Positions 17,315-24,649 of a stretch of 64,000 bases of DNA are shown here, in pieces. Each line of letters begins with the position of its first letter. Position 1 is the stretch's first letter. Source of the DNA: an uncultured Candidatus Nemicrothrix sp. (GTDB taxonomy: Bacteria > Actinomycetota > Acidimicrobiia > Acidimicrobiales > MedAcidi-G1); NCBI GenBank assembly GCA_913055915.1, contig CAJXKL010000004.1, positions 52,608 through 116,607 on the forward strand, in the 5' to 3' direction. The notes beneath the pieces are model-generated. The model saw only the letters and a program-made list of their open reading frames with translations, searched no databases and had not been told where the DNA came from. The position numbers were made by a program, and so were the translations under genes.

Positions 17315-17794
17315 ATGGAACATGCAGAGAAAGCTCTTGACGGTGTGGATCGTGCTATCCTGGACCTGCTGCAACAGGATGGTCGGATCGCAAACGTTGA
17401 CCTGGCAGAGGCTGTCCACCTCTCACCGTCTGCGTGCCTGCGACGTGTCCGCCGCCTCGAGGACTGCGGTTACATAGACCGCTACGTTGCTCTTGTCGAC
17501 CCGTCGACTGTGGGCCTGGGCACCGACGTGTTCGTCGAGATAACGCTCGTCGGTCAGGCCGAGGCCACCCTGGACGCGTTCGAGGCGGCGGTTGCCGATC
17601 GACCCGAGGTGATGAGCTGCCACCTCATGGCAGGCGACTTCGACTACCTCGTGCACGTGGTCGTGAGCGATGTGTCCGACTACGAGGCACTGCACCGGAC
17701 CCACCTGGCACAGCTCCCGGGGGTGGCCCGGATGGTCTCCAGCTTCGCCCTGCGACCCATCTGCGACCGGACCGCCTACCCGATCGGCCGCTAG
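17315..17794 (+). CDS. Lrp/AsnC-family regulator
   Basis: A 159-residue feast/famine regulator: N-terminal helix-turn-helix (LDGVDRAILDLLQQDGRIAN then HLSPSACLRRVRRLEDCGYI, residues 8-55) and a C-terminal RAM ligand domain (GQAEATLDAFEAAVADRPEV, GDFDYLVHVVVSD). Being divergent from ald, it probably activates or represses that gene according to alanine or another amino acid. ATG 17315 is chosen because GGGAG precedes it and the helix-turn-helix then starts at the usual distance. Confidence 0.9.
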   Translation: MEHAEKALDGVDRAILDLLQQDGRIANVDLAEAVHLSPSACLRRVRRLEDCGYIDRYVALVDPSTVGLGTDVFVEITLVGQAEATLDAFEAAVADRPEVMSCHLMAGDFDYLVHVVVSDVSDYEALHRTHLAQLPGVARMVSSFALRPICDRTAYPIGR

Positions 17795-17947
17795 GCCGTG
17801 GCGATCCGAGCGAGGCAGGATCAGCACCGGAGCGACACAAACCCCTGCTGGAAGTCGTGCGGGTGGCTCTAGTGTCAAACCGTGGAGAAATTTCCCATCC
17901 CTGACCCCATGCCGGCCCCCGCTGTCGAACCTGAGAAACGGACAGAT

Positions 17948-19144
17948 ATGGCCGATGAGCCAGGTAACAGTGAGTCAGTCCTGGTTCAGGTAACGGGGCG
18001 GGACCACCCTGGGATCACATCGGGCCTCCTGAGGGTGCTCGACGCGGCAGGAGCAGAGGTGGAGGACATAGAGCAGGTCGTCGTTCGCGGACGGCTCTCG
18101 TTGAGTCTGGCGGTTTCGGTTCCCGGTGGCCGCGACCTCCTGAAGGAACTCCTGCTGTTTGGCTGGGAGAGCGAAGTGGCAGTCGACTTCGAGGTGGTGG
18201 AGGGGGCCTCTCCACAGCCGAAGCCGGATGGCCATGTCGTCACGATCCTCGGCGAACACCTCGGCCCCGGCGATATCGGGGTAGTGGCCGACACGGTTAC
18301 ATCGGTTGCCGGCAACATCGAGCGAATTGTCCGCCTCTCGCGGTTTCCCGTCTGGAGTTATGAGCTGCTCGTCAGAGGAGGAGACGGTGACGGCCTCAGG
18401 TCGGCGCTGCTGATGGCATGTTCCAACCATCCGACCTTCGAGGTGGCGGTGGCAAGAGAAGGCCTTGCGCGGCGTTCTCAGCGGCTGGTGGTAATCGACG
18501 TGGACTCAACCCTCATCACCGACGAGGTGGTCGATCTTGTCGCCGACGCCGCCGGAGTAGGAGACGCGGTGTCGGAACTTACCGACAAGGCCATGGCAGG
18601 GGAAATGGACTTCAAGGAGTCACTTACCAGACGGGTCAGCCTGCTGGCCGGAGCCGACGCAGGGCTGCTCGACGAGGTAGCCGACAAGGTGTGTCTTACC
18701 CCCGGCGCACGGACCTTCTTTCGAACCCTCCACCGCCTCGGGTATTCGACGGCTGTCGTGAGCGGCGGATTCTCTCAGGTTGTGGATCGTCTCCAGGAGC
18801 GGCTGGGAATTGGCCATGCCCATGCGAATGAACTGGAGGTGGTGAACGGTCGCCTGACGGGCCGCATAGTGGGTGAGGTCGTGGACAGGAAGGGCAAGGC
18901 GGATCTGCTCCGGCAGATCGCGCAGCGAGAGGGGGTTCCCCTCGAGCAGGTGGTCGCCGTCGGTGACGGAGCAAACGACCTTGACATGCTCGATGCAGCC
19001 GGACTGGGAGTCGCGTTCAACGCAAGGCCGGTCATTCGTGCCGCCGCCGACGCCTCGGTGAACGTCCCCTATCTGGACGCCATCCTGTTCCTGCTGGGAG
19101 TCAGCCGTGAGGAGATCGAGGAGGCCGACCGGCTGGATGACTGA
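17948..19144 (+). CDS. serB: Phosphoserine phosphatase with ACT domains
   Basis: A 398-residue enzyme of the SerB2 type. An N-terminal pair of ACT domains (from VLVQVTGRDHPGITSGLL, and VVTILGEHLGPGDIGVVAD) is followed by a HAD phosphatase domain. HAD motifs: VVIDVDSTLI with the nucleophile near Asp184, VVSGGF, a lysine after VVDR, and VGDGANDLDML. It makes L-serine from O-phosphoserine, the last step of the phosphorylated pathway; ACT domains usually bind serine as feedback. The start is uncertain: GTG 17882 and ATG 17909 are in frame, but ATG 17948 places the ACT domain at the usual distance. Confidence 0.9.
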   Translation: MADEPGNSESVLVQVTGRDHPGITSGLLRVLDAAGAEVEDIEQVVVRGRLSLSLAVSVPGGRDLLKELLLFGWESEVAVDFEVVEGASPQPKPDGHVVTILGEHLGPGDIGVVADTVTSVAGNIERIVRLSRFPVWSYELLVRGGDGDGLRSALLMACSNHPTFEVAVAREGLARRSQRLVVIDVDSTLITDEVVDLVADAAGVGDAVSELTDKAMAGEMDFKESLTRRVSLLAGADAGLLDEVADKVCLTPGARTFFRTLHRLGYSTAVVSGGFSQVVDRLQERLGIGHAHANELEVVNGRLTGRIVGEVVDRKGKADLLRQIAQREGVPLEQVVAVGDGANDLDMLDAAGLGVAFNARPVIRAAADASVNVPYLDAILFLLGVSREEIEEADRLDD

Positions 19145-19165
19145 TGCCGGTGGCAGACCCTCCCA

Positions 19166-20077
19166 TCACAGGAGGCCCTTCAGGAGTGCCCTGGTACGGG
19201 AATACTCGTCGGTGGAGCGACCGAACTCGAGGGCGGCGAAGTCGGTGGTTCCGGCCTGCTCCAGGTCGGCGATCTTGGCGATCACCTCGGCTTCCGAGCC
19301 GATCACGGCAACTTCGCCGGGGTGGTCGACCCCCTCCCTGTCCAGCATCGCCCGGTAGGACGGAAGTTCTCCGTAGATCGAGAAGATCTGCGATGCGGCG
19401 TCGCGTACCGCTTCTGTCTCATCGGTCACGCACACGGGCAGGCTGCACACGATCCGCGGCTCGCATCTGCCGGCGTCGACGGCCGCTTCAGTAAGCCGTG
19501 GCCGGATGTGGTCCTCGATGGTCCGAGGTCCGACCATCCAGAGGATCGTTCCGTCCGTACGACGCCCGGTTACCCGGAGGGCCTGTTCGCCGAGCGCTGC
19601 GACCATCACCGAAGGGGCAACATCAGTGGGGCGGGCTGACTCGAAATGTGCCGTGAAGGCCTCTCCGTCGTAGTCGGCGCGTCCATCGGCGAGGATCGGC
19701 ATCAGCACCTCCAGGTAGTCGATGAGGTGCCTGATGGGCCTGTCGAACGACATGCCCAGGTACCCCTCGATCACCGGCTTGTGGGAGAGCCCGATTCCGA
19801 GCACGAGGCTGCGGTCACCGAGCACGGCCTGCGTGGTGAGTGCCTGACCGGCAAGCATCGTGGGGTGCCGTGGGAAGGTGGGGATGACGGCTGTTCCGAA
19901 CTCGATTCCAGGAGCGGCATCGGCAACGGCCGGGAAGACCGTGAGGGCGTCGATGAGGCCGGTCTGGGCCAGCCACCAGCCGGAGAAGCCGTCCTCGGCG
20001 GCAGCCGCCGCATGCTCCTTCAGGCGGCCCACATCGGCGTGCATCAGTTCTGCTGAGGCGTTGATGGCGATTCTCAC
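19166..20077 (-). CDS. F420-type luciferase-like (LLM) oxidoreductase
   Basis: A 303-residue LLM-class TIM-barrel protein with GTAVIPTFPRHPTMLAGQAL, LVLGIGLSHKPVIEGYLG and SVMVAALGEQALRVTGRRTDG. Such actinobacterial proteins are mostly thought to use coenzyme F420, but FMN cannot be excluded. Substrate unknown. Starts with GTG and is followed on the same strand direction upstream by an SRPBCC gene 18 bases away. Confidence 0.8.
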   Translation of the reverse strand: MRIAINASAELMHADVGRLKEHAAAAAEDGFSGWWLAQTGLIDALTVFPAVADAAPGIEFGTAVIPTFPRHPTMLAGQALTTQAVLGDRSLVLGIGLSHKPVIEGYLGMSFDRPIRHLIDYLEVLMPILADGRADYDGEAFTAHFESARPTDVAPSVMVAALGEQALRVTGRRTDGTILWMVGPRTIEDHIRPRLTEAAVDAGRCEPRIVCSLPVCVTDETEAVRDAASQIFSIYGELPSYRAMLDREGVDHPGEVAVIGSEAEVIAKIADLEQAGTTDFAALEFGRSTDEYSRTRALLKGLL

Positions 20078-20095
20078 GAGTTCCTCCGGTGTACG

Positions 20096-20554
20096 TCAGT
20101 CACGGGAGTTGACCACCATCTCGAGCCGGTCGACGAACCCGGCGACGAACCTCTCCGCATCGGTGATGAACGAATCCCCTGAACCATCCGGCCGTGGGTC
20201 GATCACCAGCGACCAGGACATGAGGCACGTGTCACCCTGGTCCACGAAGGCCGTGGTGCCCTGGTAGAGGGCCACCGGAGCCCCCGAGAGTTCGTACACG
20301 CGTCGCCACGGCGGCTCGAAGGAGATGACGGTTTCGGTCAGGTCGAGGCCTCCGAGGCGGAACCTGAGGGCTGCACCCAGGCCGTGGGGGGCCGGGACCC
20401 CGTCGGCTGCGTAGTTGCCGATGCCGGCAAGGATCATCTCGTGGAGGGTGTCCCAGGCCGCCTGGCGCGTGGCGGCCAGCTTGCGCTCCACCACGAAGGT
20501 CCGGTAGGCCTTCCTTTCGGTGCTCACCTGGTGATCATGCCCCGTGGGTGGCAC
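20096..20554 (-). CDS. SRPBCC-fold protein
   Basis: A 152-residue protein with the helix-grip layout: VVERKLAATRQAAWDTLHEMI at the start, a run of beta strands (LRFRLGGLDLTETVISFEPP, RRVYELSGA, TCLMSWSLVIDP) and a long C-terminal helix (DAERFVAGFVDRLEMVV). These proteins bind hydrophobic ligands or help polyketide and lipid chemistry; no ligand can be named. Start GTG 20554 or GTG 20527. It sits between the LLM enzyme and a gamma-glutamyltransferase on the same strand. Confidence 0.65.
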   Translation of the reverse strand: MPPTGHDHQVSTERKAYRTFVVERKLAATRQAAWDTLHEMILAGIGNYAADGVPAPHGLGAALRFRLGGLDLTETVISFEPPWRRVYELSGAPVALYQGTTAFVDQGDTCLMSWSLVIDPRPDGSGDSFITDAERFVAGFVDRLEMVVNSRD

Positions 20555-20574
20555 CGGTGCCCGATTCTGACGGA

Positions 20575-22137
20575 CTAGAAGCCGGCAGCCTCACCGACGA
20601 CAGAGCGCGGATCGGCTGCACCTCTGAGACCGCCGTCGACCACCTCGATGCAGTGGGCGTGGCCGAAATTGGCGCCGCCGACCCGCACACGGTGGCCCCT
20701 GTCAGCCAGGCCGCGCTCCCATCTGGAGGGTGCATGCTCTTCGACCACGACCTCCACGGAGTCGACATCGTCCCACGTGCCAAATCCGGATCCGCCAGCC
20801 AGCACCCATCGGCCACCACCGACCACGTGTCCGGGGTCGGCTCCATCGACGAGCAACCTCACCAGCATCTGGAGGACCACCTGGGGTTGGGCATCGGCAC
20901 CCATCGTGCCGAGTACTGCCCGCAGGCGACCGTCCGTGTGGGTGACAAGAGCAGGAGCAAGCGTGTGGGGTGGCCGCCTACCGGGCCCGTAGCCGGCCGG
21001 ATGGTTGGGATCCACCCTGAAGCCCAGGCCCCGGTTGTGGAGGAAAATCCCCAGACCCGGCAGCGTCAGGTGGCTTCCGAAGCCATCCGCATTTGACTGG
21101 ATGAGCGACACGGCCATGCCCCTGCCGTCGACTGCGCACATGTACATGGTGTCGCCCTCGTGCCAGGAATCGCCCAGAGTCGCCGCCCGATCAGGTCTGA
21201 TCGCCTCGCGGCGTGGAACCAACCGGTCATCGTCGATCAGACATCGCCCGTCGGCGTGCTCGTGCAGGACATCCGGTCGGTCAAAGCCGGCCTGGCGTGC
21301 CGATTCAACGAGAAGGTGTGCACGCAACGGGTCGCACTCGGGAGGAAGGTCCAGTCCCTCGGCTATCCGGGCGGCAGCCAGGGAAAGGTAGCCCTGTGAG
21401 TTGGGTGGAACCGTCCAGACCCGGTGTCCCCAGACGTCGACACCGAGTGGGTCCACCCAGGTGGCGTTAGGAGAATCGAGGTCGGCGACTGAGTACTCAC
21501 CGTCGCCGACGGCGAGCAGTTCATCACCGAACCGTCCCTTGTAGACGCCGTCTCGTCCACCAGAGCCGAAGGCGCGGAGCACCGACGCGACGCCGGGGCG
21601 TGTCACGACATCCAGTGCGGATGTCAACCCCGCGAAGTCGCCGCCACCCGGAACGTCCTGTACGGCCAGAGCGGCCTCTGCGAGTAGGGGTGAGGCGGTG
21701 AAGCCGTTTTCAGCGAGGCCGATGGCCCGGGCCAGAAGGTCCGGTAGCGGCATGGAGCCGAACCGCTGGTGGAGCGCCCACCATCCGTCCACACACCCGG
21801 GAACCGGAACCGACCGGATGTCGCCTCGGTGGGGCATGGAGGTCAGGCCTTCGGCCAGCAGGCCATCAGGGTCCGCACCGGAACCGGCTCTTCCGGATGC
21901 GTTGAGACATGCTGGAGGACCGGAGTCGGTGTGGACCAGGGCGAACAGGTCACCACCCAGCCCGCACATGTGCTGTGCGGTCACCGCCAGCACGGCGTTT
22001 GTGGCGATCGCTGCGTCAACTGCGTTGCCACCAGCGGCCATGGCGTCCACGCCGGCCCTGGTGGCGGGCGAGTCGATGCTCGCCACCATTGCGGTGTCGG
22101 TCTGTCGGAGTTGGCTTCCCCAGGGTGCCGTCGTCAT
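20575..22137 (-). CDS. Gamma-glutamyltransferase family protein
   Basis: A 520-residue Ntn-hydrolase proenzyme of the GGT family. Seen: GGNAVDAAIATNAVLAVTAQHMCGLGGD near the N-terminus (residues 37-64) and the self-cleavage region HEGDTMYMCAVD, where Thr330 is the probable nucleophile; GIFLHNRGLGFRVDPNHPA follows. It would transfer or hydrolyse gamma-glutamyl groups, as of glutathione, or act on another acyl amide. The usual TTHxSV sequence is replaced by DTMYMC, so the substrate may differ. No signal peptide is clear. ATG 22137; an in-frame extension to 22302 has no family sequence. It diverges from the selenoprotein gene. Confidence 0.82.
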   Translation of the reverse strand: MTTAPWGSQLRQTDTAMVASIDSPATRAGVDAMAAGGNAVDAAIATNAVLAVTAQHMCGLGGDLFALVHTDSGPPACLNASGRAGSGADPDGLLAEGLTSMPHRGDIRSVPVPGCVDGWWALHQRFGSMPLPDLLARAIGLAENGFTASPLLAEAALAVQDVPGGGDFAGLTSALDVVTRPGVASVLRAFGSGGRDGVYKGRFGDELLAVGDGEYSVADLDSPNATWVDPLGVDVWGHRVWTVPPNSQGYLSLAAARIAEGLDLPPECDPLRAHLLVESARQAGFDRPDVLHEHADGRCLIDDDRLVPRREAIRPDRAATLGDSWHEGDTMYMCAVDGRGMAVSLIQSNADGFGSHLTLPGLGIFLHNRGLGFRVDPNHPAGYGPGRRPPHTLAPALVTHTDGRLRAVLGTMGADAQPQVVLQMLVRLLVDGADPGHVVGGGRWVLAGGSGFGTWDDVDSVEVVVEEHAPSRWERGLADRGHRVRVGGANFGHAHCIEVVDGGLRGAADPRSVVGEAAGF

Positions 22138-22235
22138 TGCCGCAGCCTTGCAGGTTCTGGAACTGCAGACCTCCGGCCTCGCTAACTGGCCTCGGACCCT
22201 GTGATACTCATCGCGGATACGAGGAGGCAGGGACC

Positions 22236-23408
22236 ATGGGCGACGACCGGATACGGAGCGAACTGGCGGACCTGGCGGGCTACGCATTTGACGAGGTGCC
22301 ATGGACCTCGCCGCGGCCGCTCTCCGAGAGCCGGGTGGCCATCGTGACCACAGCCGGCCTCAGGGTTGGGGGTCAGCCCGACTGGAATCCCGGTGACCAG
22401 TCCTTCACCGTCCTACCTGGTGACCGCAAGGACCTGGTGCTCTCCCACTACAGCCCCAACTTTGACAGGACAGGCTGGGTCGTCGACCCGAACGTGGTCC
22501 TACCGATCGACCGCCTCGACGAGATGGCCGCGGAGGGTGTGATCGGTTCGGTGGCCGACGTCCACATCTCGTTCATGGGTGCACAGATCGACCACACCCT
22601 GGAGACGATTCGACTGGACACCGGGCCCGCCGCCGCCCGTGCCCTCCTGGACGACGGTGTTGACGTCGTGCTCCTCACCCCCGTCTGACCTCTGTGCACG
22701 CGTACCGTGGGTACGCTCGCATCGGTCCTAGAGGCGTCCGGAATAGCCACTGTGGCGCTCTCGCTCATCCGCCAACAGGTCGAGACCACGAGGCCACCAC
22801 GTGCGCTCCACTGTGAGTTCCCGCTGGGACGACCGCTGGGCCGCCCCGAGGATCCCGCTTTCCAGAGAAGTGTCCTGGACGCCGCCTTAGCCCTGTTGGA
22901 CGAACCCGAGGGACCTGTGCTCGTTGACTTCCCCGAGGAGATCACCGACGATTCAGATGCACCGCTCGTCTGCACGATCCCCCCTGCTGACAACGGAGAC
23001 CTCCATCCGGCCGAGGCTGAGGCTAGGGGCCTGCTCCCGGCATGGAAGCGCAGCGCCGACGCGTACGGTCGGTCAACCGTCGGCAAGGTCGTGGCTGCCG
23101 AGGAGGTCCCCGGACTGGTGGGGCTCTTCGCCCGCATCGCCGACGGGGAGGGCTGGCAAGAGGTCGGCCTTCCGGGAGACCCGACAAAGGCCGCCGCAGA
23201 CGTCCGGAACTTCTACGAGGAGGCGGCCCTGTCCCTGACCGAGGTCGTTCCCGGTGCCCGTCAGGCAGAGACATGGTTCGTGGACCACACAGCTGCGGGT
23301 GACGTCATCCAGCGTACGAGGGTGGCGATGAAGGAGCAGGGTGCGGGCTTCTACTTCTGGTACTACCTGCTGCCCGCCACCCAGCACCACGACCCAGAGG
23401 GTGGGTGA
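22236..23408 (+). CDS. GrdB/PrdB-like selenoprotein (in-frame TGA read as Sec)
   Basis: A 390-residue protein if TGA 22686-22688 encodes selenocysteine at residue 151. Before it: RVAIVTTAGLRVGGQ, LPIDRLDEMAAEGVIGSVAD and DDGVDVVLLTPV. After it, in the same frame without a stop: P-L-C-TRTVGTLASVLEASGIAT. The U-x-x-C (Sec151, Cys154) is where GrdB and PrdB, the B subunits of clostridial glycine/betaine/sarcosine and D-proline reductases, carry Sec. A hairpin follows at 22695-22721. Conventional gene finders would split it in two (22236-22688 and from GTG 22707). ATG 22236 has GAGGAGGCAGGG upstream. The substrate is unknown: no glycine-reductase A or C genes and no proline-reductase A gene lie nearby. 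GGT diverges and an acyl-CoA dehydrogenase follows. Confidence 0.85.
22695..22721 (+). promoter_or_regulatory. Bacterial SECIS-like hairpin
   Basis: Stem GCGTACC (22700-22706) pairs perfectly with GGTACGC (22710-22716), closing a GTG loop. Outside a 2x2 internal loop, TGC (22695-22697) pairs with GCA (22719-22721). The loop starts 18 bases after the TGA and has G first. In E. coli fdhF, as I recall it, the GGUCU loop also starts 18 bases after UGA. SelB would bind this element. Confidence 0.75.
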
Positions 23409-23491
23409 TCTGAAACCGGTAGGCGAACGCGGTGCCAGCGGCATCGCGGCCTCCCGGTACCCTTGCGGCACTGCAGACAGGAGGGGAGAAC

Positions 23492-24649
23492 ATGGCCACT
23501 GATCGGGAACTGGCCGACGAGATAGTCGGAACCATCAGGGTCTGGATCGATCGCGATGTGGTTCCCAACGTGGCTGAATTCGAGGCTGCCGACGAGTTTC
23601 CGCAGGCCATGTTCGAACAGATGTGCGAGTTCGGCCTGTTCGGGGCGACCATCCCCGAGGGGTACGGAGGCCTGGGTCTCGACATAACGACCTACACGCG
23701 GATCATCGAGGAACTCTCCCGCGGCTACATGTCACTGGCGGGAATCCTCAACACCCACAAGATCGCGGCAACCATGATCGGCCGGTTCGGCACCGACGAA
23801 CAGCGCCAGCGGTTCCTGCCCCGTATGTGTGACGGCAGCTTCAGGGCGGCCTTCTCGCTCTCCGAACCAGACGCCGGAAGCGATACCGGAGCCATCCGCT
23901 GCCGTGCCGAACGAGATGGCGATGAGTGGGTCATCAACGGGACCAAGATGTGGGTCACCAACGGGATGCGCTCGTCTCTGGTGATGCTGCTGGCCCGCAC
24001 CCCCGACGACCGCATCACCTGCTTCCTCATCGAGAAGGACCCGGGCGGGTCCTTCGAGGGAATCACCATCTCAAAGAAGATCGACAAGCTCGGCTACCGC
24101 GGGCTCGAGACCGTCGAGATGTCCTATGTCGACCATCGTGTCCCACACGCCAACCTGCTCGGTGGCGACGACGGTCTCGGCCACGGTCGTGGCTATGCCC
24201 TTTCAGCCCTCGAGCTGGGGCGCATCAACGTCGCAGCCAGGGCAGTCGGCGTGGCACAGGCTGCGTTCGAGGCTGCTATTGCCTATGCCCAGCAGAGAGA
24301 GACCTTCGGCAAGCCCATCGTCCAGCACCAGGCGATCTCGTTCATGTTGGCCGAGATGGCCACCAAGTTGCAGGCTGCACGGTTGCTGACCTACGACGCC
24401 GCCCGCCTTGCCGACGAGGGGGAACGCGTCGACGTCGAGGCAGGAATGGCGAAGTTGTTCGCCTCTGAGGCTGCATTCGAGATCGCCACCGGTGCCATGC
24501 GCATCCATGGTGGAAACGGCTACACGAAAGAGTTTCCGGTGGAGCGGTACTTCCGCGACACCCCCCTGATGATCATCGGCGAGGGAACGAGCGAGATCCA
24601 GAAGATGGTGATCGCACGTAACCTCGTCGACCGATACCCCGTGGAGTGA
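23492..24649 (+). CDS. Acyl-CoA dehydrogenase
   Basis: A 385-residue FAD acyl-CoA dehydrogenase. Seen: FSLSEPDAGSDTGA (FAD/substrate loop), INGTKMWVTNG, RETFGKPIVQHQAISFMLAEMAT, and near the end MRIHGGNGYTKEFPVERYFRDTPLMIIGEGTSEIQKMVIARNL in which the catalytic glutamate of short-chain enzymes usually sits just before GTSEIQ. It introduces a 2,3 double bond in an acyl-CoA. ATG 23492 has a strong GGAGGGGAG ribosome site. Its stop touches the start of the CoxL-like gene. Confidence 0.88.
   Translation: MATDRELADEIVGTIRVWIDRDVVPNVAEFEAADEFPQAMFEQMCEFGLFGATIPEGYGGLGLDITTYTRIIEELSRGYMSLAGILNTHKIAATMIGRFGTDEQRQRFLPRMCDGSFRAAFSLSEPDAGSDTGAIRCRAERDGDEWVINGTKMWVTNGMRSSLVMLLARTPDDRITCFLIEKDPGGSFEGITISKKIDKLGYRGLETVEMSYVDHRVPHANLLGGDDGLGHGRGYALSALELGRINVAARAVGVAQAAFEAAIAYAQQRETFGKPIVQHQAISFMLAEMATKLQAARLLTYDAARLADEGERVDVEAGMAKLFASEAAFEIATGAMRIHGGNGYTKEFPVERYFRDTPLMIIGEGTSEIQKMVIARNLVDRYPVE

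Noticed and set aside
22686..22688. Reading the TGA as a nonsense mutation that makes a pseudogene
   Set aside because: The frame continues for 240 codons without a stop, similarity to the family spans it, the codon lies at the known Sec site, and a SECIS-like hairpin follows.
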